64,000 bases of DNA from Paraburkholderia panacisoli (GCF_008369935.1 NZ_VTUZ01000010.1:124001-188000), one strand, 5' to 3'. Counted from the first letter of the stretch, positions 8,806 to 17,372 are shown. The notes: generated by a model from the sequence alone, not told the origin. A program made the numbers and translations.

Positions 8806-9825
8806 TTAATCGGCAACCGGCACGCGCGCCGTGGCGCGCCGCCGTTGCCAGCTTCTTTCGCTGAAGTGCAAAACCAGCAGGCCCGGCAGACCTAGCAGGA
8901 TTTCACGCGCGCGCTTGGCGAGCGACAGCGCCAGCGCCGCGTCCGGCGGCAGACCGACCAGCGGCGCGAGCAGCAGATAGCCGCCCTCCTGCACGCCGAG
9001 CGAGCCCGGAATCATGAACGCTGCGCCGCGAATCGCTTGCCCGATGCTTTCGAGCAGCAGCGCGTCGATCCAGTCGACCGGATGGCCGAGAAAGCGCAGC
9101 GCGAGCCATACCTCGACCGTGCCGACCACCCAGCCCACCAGACTCAATGCGAAACTTGCCGCGACCAGGCCGCGCTCGCGGTAGAGCGCCTCCACGGCGG
9201 CGTCGACGGCTTCCGCGCGCGTCATCAGCGCGGACCAGTCGCGCTTGCCGAATACTTTCGAGACCACGCCGAGCAGCCGGCCGAACAGGCCGCGCCGCTG
9301 CGCATAGTAGAAGCCGACGATCATCGCGCCCAGCACGCCGGTGGCGATCAGCGTCGCGGTTCGCAGATCGTGCAGTGCGCCGTGCGCGGCATAGGCGCCG
9401 AACAGCAGCAGCCCGCCGAGTGCGAAGACAATTTGCGCGAGCGCCTGCGCGGTCGTGCTGACTGTGATCACCGAGGCGGCGTCGCGCATGCGCATGCCGC
9501 GTTGGGACAGTTGACGCACCATCACCACCGGGCCGCCGATCTGCCCCGCCGGCAACAGGCTATTCACCGACTCGCCGATCCAGCGCGCGAGCAGCGCGTC
9601 GCGCAACGACGGCTCGTGATGCGCGCCGTTGCGGCGACGCTGGAACAACACCGAGATCGCACCGGCGTCGAGCACGAGCGGCACCACGTGGAACGCCGCG
9701 ACGAGCGCGAGCCCCCAACCCGCTGCGAGCAGCGTCGAGGCGACCGAGCCGAACCCCTGCCACGCGAGCAGGCCGACGAACAGCGCCGTGCCGATCGACA
9801 GCAGAAACACGGCCGCGCGACTCAT
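8806..9825 (-). CDS. YbhN/LPG-synthase-like integral membrane flippase
   Basis: A 339-residue membrane protein with about 8 hydrophobic segments and the lysylphosphatidylglycerol synthase TM-region (UPF0104) pattern, including 'GSLGVQEGGYLLLAPLVGLP' near residue 280, typical of this flippase-like fold. The start at 9825 is chosen because its ATG overlaps the stop of the upstream oxygenase gene (ATGA, 9822-9825), which implies translational coupling. It lacks the soluble aminoacyl-transferase domain of MprF, so flipping or transporting a lipid rather than aminoacylating it is the likely role. The longer upstream-frame extension to 10113 is an overlap with the oxygenase gene and is not used. 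Confidence 0.85.
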   Translation of the reverse strand: MSRAAVFLLSIGTALFVGLLAWQGFGSVASTLLAAGWGLALVAAFHVVPLVLDAGAISVLFQRRRNGAHHEPSLRDALLARWIGESVNSLLPAGQIGGPVVMVRQLSQRGMRMRDAASVITVSTTAQALAQIVFALGGLLLFGAYAAHGALHDLRTATLIATGVLGAMIVGFYYAQRRGLFGRLLGVVSKVFGKRDWSALMTRAEAVDAAVEALYRERGLVAASFALSLVGWVVGTVEVWLALRFLGHPVDWIDALLLESIGQAIRGAAFMIPGSLGVQEGGYLLLAPLVGLPPDAALALSLAKRAREILLGLPGLLVLHFSERSWQRRRATARVPVAD

Positions 9826-10637
9826 GCGCGATCCTTGCCACGCGATGCCATCTGACGGAACACCTGGCGGAATCCGAAGTACGCAATCGCGTCCTTCATG
9901 TTCGAAATGAAACGGCGCCACGGGCGCATGTTGGGGTCGGTGACGTATTCGAACGTGAGCGACACGCGCATCTCGTTCGGGCCGGCCGGCGTGATGCGAT
10001 GACGCAGCTTGTCGCCGTCGAAAAACACGAGGCCGCCCGGCGGAATCTGCACCGAGCCCGGCTGGTCCGGCACATCGGGGTTGCGCGTATGCAGTTCGTA
10101 GTCGAGCCGGCACGATGATTCGTCGATCACGCCGAGCAGCAGCGTGTAGCGGCGGCCGTCATAGTACGAAGTATCGTAGTGCCAGCCGATGTGGTCGCCC
10201 GGCCGCGTGTAGTAATACAGCGCGTACGCGTGCGGGTCGTCGGCGGGCGACACCTGCAGTTTGTCGCCGCTCAACTGCTCCAGCCAGCCGATCAGTTCCT
10301 TCGAGCTATACAACTCGGCGATGAACGGCGCGAGACGGTCGATCGTATGACGGCTCACGCTGCCGCCCTGCTTGTGACCCGGCAGATAGTTGCGGTTCAC
10401 TTCGTCGAGCAGCGCGCGCGCGCTGTGGACCAACTGGGCGGTGACTTCAGGTGCGAGGAAGTCTTCCAGATAGAGGAACGCGCCCTGGGCTGCAAAGTCT
10501 TTGCGCAGGCGCGGGTTGTCGAACGTCAGCGTGCGGCTCGCAACCGCGTGGTCGGCATTCGGGGCCACCGGCGCCGAAGCACGGGAACGTTCAACCGGCG
10601 CCCCTGCGATCACGTCGTCTTCGGCGTGCGTACTCAT
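9822..10637 (-). CDS. 2OG-Fe(II) oxygenase, resembling the HalD/BesD group but with HxD intact
   Basis: A 271-residue cupin-fold oxygenase. The iron ligands can be read: His153 and Asp155 (GWHYDTSYYDG) and distal His213 (LRHRITP), with Arg224 for 2-oxoglutarate (NEMRVSLTF). The overall layout recalls proteins annotated as HalD/BesD-type amino acid halogenases, but those replace the Asp by Gly to make room for chloride; here Asp155 is present, so hydroxylation or desaturation is expected. Both its ends overlap neighbours by ATGA (10634-10637 and 9822-9825). The substrate may be the lipid or head group made by the operon; that is inference. An alternative in-frame start far upstream is overlap with the phosphotransferase gene. 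Confidence 0.85.
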   Translation of the reverse strand: MSTHAEDDVIAGAPVERSRASAPVAPNADHAVASRTLTFDNPRLRKDFAAQGAFLYLEDFLAPEVTAQLVHSARALLDEVNRNYLPGHKQGGSVSRHTIDRLAPFIAELYSSKELIGWLEQLSGDKLQVSPADDPHAYALYYYTRPGDHIGWHYDTSYYDGRRYTLLLGVIDESSCRLDYELHTRNPDVPDQPGSVQIPPGGLVFFDGDKLRHRITPAGPNEMRVSLTFEYVTDPNMRPWRRFISNMKDAIAYFGFRQVFRQMASRGKDRA

Positions 10638-11335
10638 TCGCTCGCCCACCTTTGACGGGTTTCGGAAGTGCCGGCTTCCTTGCCCGAGGGCCGAGCGGCG
10701 CGGCGCGCAACGCGCCAATAGTCGACCACGACCCAGGCGGCGAACAGCGGCGCGCCGATCGACGCGACCACCACGAAAGGCATCACGACGTTCGTCAGCG
10801 TGACGATCGGCAGCAGGTACAGCACGTCTTCCGTTTCGAAGCCGCCGACCGATGCCTGCTGCGTGCCCGCCTTGCCCGCCATCTCCTCGATGCGCATGCG
10901 CAGGAAGAAAATCAACGCGACCGCCACGCCGGCCACCGCGCCAGGCACGCCCGGCGCGACCTTCAGTCCACCGATCTGCGCCGCGCCCACGCCGATCCCC
11001 ATGCCGACGAATAACATCACGGTCACGAGCGCGTCGCACGCGAGGTCGTAAAAATGACCGATTCGACTCGACTTGCCGCCGATGCGCGCGAGTTCGCCGT
11101 CGGTGTGGTCGACGAAGTTCGACAGCACGATGAGCAGCGCGCCAGCATTGGCCCACGCGAATTCGCCGTGCGCAAGGCACAGTGCGCCTGCCAGCCCGAT
11201 CAGCAAGCGCAGCGTGGTCAGATGATTCGGCGTGACCCAGGTATTCACCAACGGCGTCACGAGCCGGCGAGCGAGCCGGGCGTCCCATGTGCGGGGCGGC
11301 GGAACATTAATTTGAGGAGGGGGTTGCGAAGTCAT
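10634..11335 (-). CDS. CDP-alcohol phosphatidyltransferase family protein
   Basis: A 233-residue integral membrane enzyme with the full CDP-alcohol phosphotransferase motif DxxDGxxAR-x8-GxxxDxxxD (Asp76, Asp79, Asp97, Asp101). It should transfer a phospho-alcohol or phosphatidyl group from a CDP-activated donor to an acceptor alcohol at the inner membrane. First gene of the operon; its stop overlaps the oxygenase start by ATGA. The start at 11335 is the ATG that gives the normal short N-terminus; an in-frame ATG at 11413 would add 26 residues. The specific product is unknown. Missing from the operon is an enzyme that makes the phosphorylated alcohol. Confidence 0.88.
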   Translation of the reverse strand: MTSQPPPQINVPPPRTWDARLARRLVTPLVNTWVTPNHLTTLRLLIGLAGALCLAHGEFAWANAGALLIVLSNFVDHTDGELARIGGKSSRIGHFYDLACDALVTVMLFVGMGIGVGAAQIGGLKVAPGVPGAVAGVAVALIFFLRMRIEEMAGKAGTQQASVGGFETEDVLYLLPIVTLTNVVMPFVVVASIGAPLFAAWVVVDYWRVARRAARPSGKEAGTSETRQRWASE

Positions 11336-11575
11336 AACCCGGAAATATATACGGGATCGAAAAAGATTGCTTTCTTCCCTTACATTTCCTGGCGGCTCTT
11401 TGGTCACCGGCATGTGTCAGCCGCCAAGCAAGATTTGCCGAATCGCGATACAGTGCGAACCCAGTTGCGCCTGTCACATGGAATGGCCTCGATGCGCAAC
11501 GTCTCGCGGGTCTGGACATCGTGCCGCCGCCCGTTGCAAAACCACGACGTCGAATCCAGGTCGCCGCTTACGCTT

Positions 11576-12007
11576 ATGAAACGCTTTATTTCTTCTGTAC
11601 TCCTTCTTCTCGCGGGCGCGCTGCCGTTCAGCGCTTTCGCCGCATCGCTCGACGCGCCGCTCACTTGCAATGAGAGCGGCCATCAGTTCATCGCCGACCT
11701 CGCGCAGCAGCAGATGATCGATCCGACGCCGACACGCGTCGAACACAATTCGATCAACGCGTTCTCGCCGGCGTCCGGCGCCGATCTGACCGCGTACGGT
11801 TTCCGCGTATTCGCGGTGGTCGGCTACGAAAAAGACGACCCCATGTTCCGCGTCGGCGATGGCGAGCCGCTCGCGCGCTCGGCCTACGGCGTGGTGGTAT
11901 TCGGCAGCCAATCCAAAGTGCAGGACGCACTGGCCGGCGCCGGCAGCACGGCGATCGTGCACCATGTGGCGCCGCTCGTCACGGCGATCTTCTGCAAGCG
12001 CAGCTGA
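11576..12007 (+). CDS. Small exported protein of unknown function
   Basis: A 143-residue protein with a clear Sec signal peptide (MKRFISSVLLLLAGALPFSA, cleavage after AFA at about residue 22). The mature part has two cysteines (near the start and near the end, 'TAIFCKRS'), suggesting one disulphide in the periplasm. No known domain was recognised. Divergent from the lipid-type operon, 240 bases away. The ATG at 11576 is chosen because it begins the signal peptide; the ribosome site is weak. Confidence 0.75.
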   Translation: MKRFISSVLLLLAGALPFSAFAASLDAPLTCNESGHQFIADLAQQQMIDPTPTRVEHNSINAFSPASGADLTAYGFRVFAVVGYEKDDPMFRVGDGEPLARSAYGVVVFGSQSKVQDALAGAGSTAIVHHVAPLVTAIFCKRS

Positions 12008-12053
12008 AGCGCGGTCAAGCCTCGACGCAAACGCAACCGCGACCGCACGACCA

Positions 12054-12590
12054 CTAGCCCGGACGGCGAAATTCGTTTTCCACCCACGCCGCGGCGCTCG
12101 CCTTGCTCAGCTTGAAATTGGGCGCGACCTGCACCTGCGCGAGCTGTTCGCCGAACGCGTCTAGCGCGGTCAGCAGCGCATACGGTTCGATTTCGTCAGG
12201 GACGATGTCCAGCGTGATGTCGAGTTCGTCGTTACCGTCCGCGCTCGCCACTCGCACCTGCTTGTGCAATTGCGCGCGCAGTTGCTGCTCGTGACGGCGC
12301 AGCACTTCCGATGCGGTCTTCACCAGCGTGTTGAACGCCGACGTGTCGAGCGGCTTCGGGTCTTTCTTATTGCGGCCCATCGTCCACGGTCCGACGAGCG
12401 CGGGTTCCGCTTCGCCGTCCTTGATCATTTCGACGGCCCAGCCTTCATCGTCTTCATTCTTGATGACGCGCGCGGTCCAGCCGTCGTCGCGCCACAAACG
12501 CGCTTCGTGCACGATTTCGCCCAGCTCGGACGAACCTTCCGTCGTGAGATCTGCAGCGGTGTCGGACGATGGAAGGGGTATATCGGTCAT
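12054..12590 (-). CDS. Conserved hypothetical acidic protein
   Basis: A 178-residue soluble protein without signal peptide or membrane segment. The first half reads like a small beta domain ('EARLWRDDGWTARVIKNEDDEGWAVEM' region), and the second half is a charged helix ('LVKTASEVLRRHEQQLRAQLHK'). No catalytic motif was seen. The start at 12590 is an ATG that leaves a Ser/Thr/Asp-rich leader; an upstream in-frame stretch to 12713 is Arg-rich and unlikely. Convergent with the exported protein gene at 11576, 46 bases between stops. Confidence 0.7.
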   Translation of the reverse strand: MTDIPLPSSDTAADLTTEGSSELGEIVHEARLWRDDGWTARVIKNEDDEGWAVEMIKDGEAEPALVGPWTMGRNKKDPKPLDTSAFNTLVKTASEVLRRHEQQLRAQLHKQVRVASADGNDELDITLDIVPDEIEPYALLTALDAFGEQLAQVQVAPNFKLSKASAAAWVENEFRRPG

Positions 12591-13224
12591 TACAGGTTCA
12601 CTCACGTTCGCGGGGCGGAAAAACACATCTGAAGCCCGCAATTCTACCCGCCCGGCGCGTGCCGGCCGCGCGCACAGGACGAACGGACAAGTTCCGCTGC
12701 GCCGATCACCCAACGAAATGCTTTATTTCGCCATTCACCCGAACTTACGATTTCATTAGAAAAACCCACAAAAAAACGCGGCCCGAAAGCCGCGTATAAA
12801 ATGAAAAGGCACCCTCGGTCAAAGGGCGAGGGAATTGTATAACCGCAATTGACCCGGATACTCCGTGCAATCCGGAAAAGTGAATTACGCAAAACGGCAT
12901 GAATCATCGAGGGTAAGGTAATGGCTTGTAACGCCCACCCCATGCGGCTCAGCACGCACCGTCGCGAACTGGCAACGCCGCAGCGTTTGACAAACCCTCT
13001 TCGAATCAATCCATAAAAAATCTGTTCTTTTATTTCTCCGCATTTACGCAAATCGAATTAACCGTGGCGAATTCAAAAACTGATTGTTGCGCCACCCGGG
13101 ATTAAAAATCCGAATACGGAAAATACACTTCGCAGCGAATCGTCACTCAACGGGCGCAACCCACGCAATCGTCGGTAAGCACTGGAATGCGATTCCCTAT
13201 GCATTGTCCCGGAGTTATCTGAAT
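12591..13224. other. 634-bp gap without a recognised gene
   Basis: Lower in GC than the flanking genes. It holds the two minus-strand terminator-like hairpins described at 12770-12832 and, at its right end, the ribosome site (GGAG at 13211-13214) of the porin pseudogene. No open frame here has a recognisable protein. Confidence 0.6.
12770..12832 (-). terminator. Two tandem minus-strand terminator-like hairpins
   Basis: Read on the minus strand, the first hairpin has arms 12827-12832 and 12812-12817 (CCCTCG/CGAGGG) followed by a T-rich run; the second has a 6-bp GC stem (12789-12794 with 12777-12782) followed by seven T's (12776-12770). The second is a textbook rho-independent terminator. No protein gene on this strand ends here, so it may end a small RNA. 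Confidence 0.65.
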
Positions 13225-13565
13225 ATGAAAAAAAACCTCGTCGCAGCCGGCCTCATGGGCACGTACGCCGAACAACCGCAGCGCTTCGTATGACAACGGC
13301 CCGTTGAGCTTCGCGGCCTCGTACACGTTCACCGACGGCCGGATGACAGGTTCGAACGGCTCGGGCGATCCGAAGTGGCACACGGTATCACTGCAAAGCG
13401 ACTACGCGCTTAGCAGGCGCAGCGACGTGTATGTGGAAGGCGTGTACCAGCATGCGTCGGGCGAAACTGGGCGACTTCGGCGCGAACGTCGCCGCTATCA
13501 ATACGCTGGCGCCGTCGTCGACCGGCAACCAGGTGGCTGCGGCTGTCGGCCTGCGTCACCGCTTC
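13225..13565 (+). pseudogene. Porin (OmpC-like) pseudogene with large deletion and frameshift
   Basis: The start ATG at 13225, its GGAG site and the first 12 codons of a porin signal peptide (MKKNLVAAGLMG) are intact. The frame then stops at 13293 (TGA). In the next frame, from about 13270, porin C-terminal sequence is readable (NNRSASYDNGPLSFAASYTF, later 'DVYVEGVYQHASG'), and after a second shift near 13455 the last part reads 'LGDFGANVAAINTLAPSSTG' and ends with 'GLRHRF' at 13565 without a stop. So most of the barrel was deleted and at least two frame changes separate the pieces. It belongs to the same family as the intact porins at 32641 and 54340. Confidence 0.85.
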
Positions 13566-13620
13566 CAGGTTCTCCACGCAGTGCTTGCGGCGCGAATCCA
13601 GCGGTTCGCGCCACCAGTCG

Positions 13621-13654
13621 GCCCGCGCGTGACACGATCACGTCGCGGGCTTTT
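13621..13654 (+). terminator. Rho-independent terminator behind the porin remnant
   Basis: Arms GCCCGCG (13621-13627) and 13642-13648 form a GC stem, partly extended inward, followed by six T's (13649-13654). It is probably the former terminator of the porin gene. Confidence 0.8.
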
Positions 13655-13818
13655 TTATGGGTGACGGCGCTTGCGCGCGGTGGGTATACTGAGTCTGGCT
13701 GCCGCTCTTGTTGCCCACGTCGTGGCACTCGAACAGCAGCTTCGTCGCGAAGCATGACGTTGCGCTTCGCCCGCGCCCCAAGTTCCCGTGCACGACCGGG
13801 GACGCCGACGATTGGACC

Positions 13819-14169
13819 ATGAAAAGACTTCTCCTGCTCACCTCCGCTGTTGCCGTCATTGCCTCTCTCGCTGCCTGCGGTTCAAGCGGCCCCGCCCGCG
13901 ACGCGTCCCAGCCGATGCTGTACGTGTCGTCGCAACGCGCTCCCGCCTACATCGCCGAATGCCTCGAAAGCCGATTGCCGCGCGTGCGCACGTCGCATGT
14001 CGGCACAGGGACGGAACTCGCGGTCGGCTCGGACTCGAACAACTCGTACTTCGTCACGCTGACGCCGCTCAATGCGGGCTCCGTCATCAAGGTGATGCAT
14101 CCCGCGAACGCACCGGACGATCCACCGGAAGCCGAAATGCGCTTCGACATCGCACGCTGCGCGACCTGA
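13819..14169 (+). CDS. Small lipoprotein
   Basis: A 116-residue protein with a lipoprotein signal peptide: hydrophobic run followed by the lipobox LAAC, with the acylated cysteine at residue 20. The mature part has two further cysteines (residue about 46 and near the C-terminus in 'DIARCAT') that could form a disulphide. The '+2' residue is Gly, compatible with outer-membrane sorting. Similar small lipoproteins are common in Burkholderia genomes, with no known function. Start at 13819 chosen because it begins the signal peptide. Confidence 0.82.
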   Translation: MKRLLLLTSAVAVIASLAACGSSGPARDASQPMLYVSSQRAPAYIAECLESRLPRVRTSHVGTGTELAVGSDSNNSYFVTLTPLNAGSVIKVMHPANAPDDPPEAEMRFDIARCAT

Positions 14170-14310
14170 TATTGCGCTCACCTGTCGGCGTCGTGAAAGC
14201 CGGGCCGCGGCGCGAATTTTTATCTCGCGCAGCGGCTATTTTTTTATCTGCTCATCTGCGAACATAGCCGCCCTTTGTCTTTCCAGCGACGCTGCTCGTC
14301 GCGAGTTTCG

Positions 14311-14823
14311 ATGGCATCCAGCAAGGCACATCACGCGACCGGTTTCGCAGCCGGCGTGATCGCGGCGGCAGTCGTCGCGCGCATCGGCGGCGGCGAAACA
14401 TTTCCCGGCATGTTGTTGAGTTTCTTCGCGGGCATCGCGGGGGGCACGGCGCCGGACTGGCTGGAGGTCGCGTGGTGGTCGCGCGCGCGGCGTCTGTGGA
14501 TCACGCACCGCACATTGACGCATTGGGGCGTGGGATGGCTCGCGCTGCTTGCGGTCTCCTACCACTGGCTCGGGCATTCGATCTATGCGGCGCCTGCATT
14601 CGGCTTCGCGTGCGGCGGGCTGATGCACCTGTTCGCCGATTGGCCGAATCCGCTAGGCGTACCGTGGATTGCCGGGCGGCATTCGCTGAATCTGTGGAAG
14701 AGCGGGCATTGCGATCTGATCGTGGTGGCGGCTTCGTGGGCGGCGGCCTGGTTTATCGGCGAGCATGTGTGGTCGCATGGCGCGCATGAGTTCGCGCTGT
14801 TGCGGCATTTGCGAGCGGGGTGA
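14311..14823 (+). CDS. YdjM/DUF457-like membrane-bound metal-dependent hydrolase
   Basis: A protein of about 170 residues with 4 hydrophobic segments and the conserved polar residues of the YdjM/DUF457 group: 'SKAHHATG' at the N-terminus, 'GGTAPDWLE', 'THRTLTHW' and 'LMHLFADWPNP'. The His/Asp residues would lie at the membrane surface and may bind metal. In E. coli the homologue is SOS-induced; no LexA site was seen here. The start is uncertain: a TTG at 14275 would add 12 residues, neither having a clear ribosome site. Confidence 0.78.
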   Translation: MASSKAHHATGFAAGVIAAAVVARIGGGETFPGMLLSFFAGIAGGTAPDWLEVAWWSRARRLWITHRTLTHWGVGWLALLAVSYHWLGHSIYAAPAFGFACGGLMHLFADWPNPLGVPWIAGRHSLNLWKSGHCDLIVVAASWAAAWFIGEHVWSHGAHEFALLRHLRAG

Positions 14824-15042
14824 ACGTCACCGCGTTGCGTTCGCATTGCGCGCTGGCATCATGCTCACCAGGCCACGCGCACCAGGCGAAGGCGGGCGCG
14901 CCGTGACTCCGATTGACGAAGACCGATGCTGTTACTGCACCAGCAAGTGTGGGGCCTCGTGCCCCCCCTACCTGTATAGCGCCACGCGCCGCTGCATCGC
15001 GCACGCGTGCGGCGGCACATCCCTCTCGATCCACGTGGCCCT

Positions 15043-15969
15043 TCAACGCCGCCCGTCATCGGTGCGCTCGCCTTCACGCACCTTGCCTTGCGACACGCTG
15101 CTGCCCGGCGGCACGCTATGCGTGAGCCACACATTGCCGCCGATCACCGAGCCGCGTCCGATCGTCACCCGCCCGAGTATCGTCGCGCCCGCATAAATCA
15201 CCACGTCGTCCTCGACGATCGGATGACGCGCGTTGCCCTTGATCAACGCACCGTCGCCGTCCGCCGCGAAGCTCTTCGCGCCGAGCGTCACGGCCTGATA
15301 CAAGCGCACCCGCTCGCCGATGATCGCGGTCTCGCCGATCACGACGCCCGTGCCATGGTCGATGAAGAAGCTTGGCCCGATTGTCGCGCCAGGATGAATG
15401 TCGATGCCGGTGGCCGAGTGCGCGATCTCGTTGATGAAACGCGCCAGCAATGGCACGCCGAGGCGATGCAACGCGTGCGCGAGCCGGTGATGGGTCATCG
15501 CCCACACACCCGGATAGCAGAGCAGGATTTCGGTGATGTGCTGCGCGGCGGGGTCGCCGGTGAAGGCCGCCTGTATGTCGCTGACCAGCAGCGCGCGAAT
15601 CCCCGGTAACTGCGTGCCGAATTCGCGCGCGACGTCGAACGCGCGCTCTTTCAGATCCGCATCGGAGGTCGTCGCGAACTCGGGCAGAAAGCGCAACGCG
15701 CGGCGAATCTGTTCGGCGAGCAGGCGCAAGGTGCTCTCGAGTGTATGGCCGACGTAGTAGTCGACGGTCTCGTCGGTCAGATCGGGAGCGCCGTAGTGCG
15801 TGGGGAACAATGCCGCGCGCAGACCGGTCACGATGCCGACCACGGCTTCGCGAGATGGCAACTCGCGAATCCCGAGCGGATGCCGCGTGCGATGCAATTG
15901 TTCGCGCGACGCGCGCAGGTCTGCGACGATCTGTTCGAGACCCCAGTTGTGGGAAGGCTCGTTAGGCAT
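15043..15969 (-). CDS. Serine O-acetyltransferase (EpsC/SrpH-like)
   Basis: A 308-residue enzyme of the long serine acetyltransferase type, which makes O-acetylserine for cysteine synthesis. The C-terminal part is a left-handed beta-helix of hexapeptide repeats ('IDIHPGATIGPSFFIDHGTG', then 'VVIGETAIIGERV'), with the conserved His-Asp-Gly segment of SATs. The N-terminal 150 residues are the helical domain. The start at 15969 is the first ATG of the usual N-terminus; an upstream ATG at 15996 would add 9 residues. No cysteine synthase gene lies beside it. The gap at 14824-15042 holds nothing recognised. Confidence 0.88.
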   Translation of the reverse strand: MPNEPSHNWGLEQIVADLRASREQLHRTRHPLGIRELPSREAVVGIVTGLRAALFPTHYGAPDLTDETVDYYVGHTLESTLRLLAEQIRRALRFLPEFATTSDADLKERAFDVAREFGTQLPGIRALLVSDIQAAFTGDPAAQHITEILLCYPGVWAMTHHRLAHALHRLGVPLLARFINEIAHSATGIDIHPGATIGPSFFIDHGTGVVIGETAIIGERVRLYQAVTLGAKSFAADGDGALIKGNARHPIVEDDVVIYAGATILGRVTIGRGSVIGGNVWLTHSVPPGSSVSQGKVREGERTDDGRR

Positions 15970-16120
15970 AGAAGGACAGCGCCGTGCGGCGAGCACGGTT
16001 CAAAGTGATTATGCCGAGAGATTACCGCGTTTTGCCGCGCCTCGCGCAGTAGCCGGGCCGGCTGGCGCGCGCCGAGGTGAATGCGCTCGGGCGTTCATGG
16101 CTTTCGGCCGCGTGTCTTCT

Positions 16121-16354
16121 TCAGATGGTCACGCTGCTCGCGTCGATCCAGCGCACTGCCCAATCGCGCGCATGGGCGATGGCGGTGGCTTCGTCGGAGA
16201 AGCGCAACTCGGTGGGGAAGAAACGGTTGGCGACCAGTTCGCCGTCGCTCGAGCGCGAGATGACCACATAAGGTTGCCAAGTGCCATCGACCGCGCGTGC
16301 CGGCGCGCAATTCAACAAATAGCCGCGATGTGTGAATGCAGCATCGAAGTGCAT
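16121..16354 (-). CDS. Small conserved hypothetical protein
   Basis: A 77-residue protein with an open 'HRGYLLNCAPARAVDGTWQP' start and a C-terminal helix ending in 'ARDWAVRWIDAS', a layout seen in many short Burkholderia proteins (about 70-90 residues) of unknown function. No signal peptide. The ATG at 16354 is the only reasonable start. Codon use matches the neighbours. Confidence 0.65.
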   Translation of the reverse strand: MHFDAAFTHRGYLLNCAPARAVDGTWQPYVVISRSSDGELVANRFFPTELRFSDEATAIAHARDWAVRWIDASSVTI

Positions 16355-16676
16355 GTGTCACCCGCCCTGACAGCCCCGTAAAATGTTTTGAGTCGCGCGA
16401 CCGTTGTTCATTGTTTCCGACCAGGATTGGATTAGCCGGGCCATGTCGTCAATTTAACCGCGCTTCGCTCGTCGGAGTAAGATCATACTCTGTAGAAAAT
16501 ACGCGTCCATTAAAAAAAACGAAAAGAATCCCCGACGCAATCGCCTGGTGAAATGCCCGTCATGTGTATCGCATTGCGGGCGTCGCGCCCGCGCACCGCA
16601 ACACGCGCGCGAGCGAGCCGTGCCGGGCGGAATGGGTTTTGCTGACCTTCAACCATGTCCTCTTCAAGGAGAACGC
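16355..16676. other. Intergenic region upstream of the DUF3005-like gene
   Basis: About 320 bases between divergent genes. It contains an A/T-richer patch around 16480-16530 that probably carries the promoter, and AAGGAG at 16666-16671 for the next gene. No RNA or repeat was recognised. Confidence 0.5.
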
Positions 16677-17132
16677 ATGATGAACAGCGATATCGACAAG
16701 CCGGCAGACGCCGCGACGCCACCGGCCAAGCGCGGCCCGAGCACGACAGAGATGCACAACGACCGCACGCACGACAGCACCGTCGACACCGACGGCAAGA
16801 ACCTCGAAGCCGCGCGCATCGCGGGCCACAGCCCGATCTCGCCGGACGAGATCACCACCAGCAATGCAAGCCTGGACAACAGCGTGCCCGAGGCGAACGA
16901 CGGCATGGCCGGCTTCGACAGCCGGATTGGCGGCAACCATCTGCTGCTCGCGCTCGAACCGGGCTACACGGTGATCGACAAAGGCATGGTCGAACCGCAA
17001 GGCGCCTATTCCGCCGACGATCAGTTCGACGACTCGCGGCCGCTCAGCAGCTACAGAGAGCGCGGGCGCATCCATTACGCGGTGAATCATTTGCGGCCCA
17101 CACGCGTGATTGAATTACATCGTGTGAAATAA
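16677..17132 (+). CDS. DUF3005-like Burkholderia protein
   Basis: A 151-residue, highly polar protein without membrane segments. The N-terminal 60 residues are probably disordered (many Asp, Thr, Ala, Pro) with 'TTEMHNDRTHDSTVDTDGKN'; the rest has 'GFDSRIGGNHLLLALEPGYT' and a basic end. It resembles a family of unknown function found in Burkholderia that I recall as DUF3005; this is from memory and unverified. ATG at 16677 with AAGGAG five bases upstream. Followed by a good terminator, so it is a single-gene unit. Confidence 0.7.
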   Translation: MMNSDIDKPADAATPPAKRGPSTTEMHNDRTHDSTVDTDGKNLEAARIAGHSPISPDEITTSNASLDNSVPEANDGMAGFDSRIGGNHLLLALEPGYTVIDKGMVEPQGAYSADDQFDDSRPLSSYRERGRIHYAVNHLRPTRVIELHRVK

Positions 17133-17193
17133 ACGTGCTTGAGGCGTGGTTGCGTTTGAAATTCGCCATTTATTCCTATTAATCAATGAATAT

Positions 17194-17240
17194 CAAGGTG
17201 CGCATCGTTTGAATAATGGTGCGCACCTTGCTTTGTTTCT
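17194..17240 (+). terminator. Rho-independent terminator
   Basis: An 11-bp perfect stem (CAAGGTGCGCA at 17194-17204 with 17220-17230), a 15-base loop, then a T-rich run (17232-17240). It ends the transcript of the 16677-17132 gene. Confidence 0.78.
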
Positions 17241-17372
17241 CCGCGTTGGAAACTCGGGTTGCAGAATCCCCTTGGCGCGGCGGGGCTTTTTCGCACGGAC
17301 GAACACCGGCACAATCGGTTGCAAGCAGGTCGAAAGCAGGTCGCATCCCCATCGCACTCAACGGAGCATCGG

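Noticed and set aside
9822..11288. Long minus-strand frame that would fuse an N-terminal extension to the oxygenase
   Set aside because: The first half overlaps the CDP-alcohol phosphotransferase in another frame; the ATGA overlap at 10634-10637 marks the true start.
12644..13051. 135-residue minus-strand open frame in the 12.6-13.2 kb gap
   Set aside because: No ribosome site, no family pattern, and it runs across both terminator hairpins.
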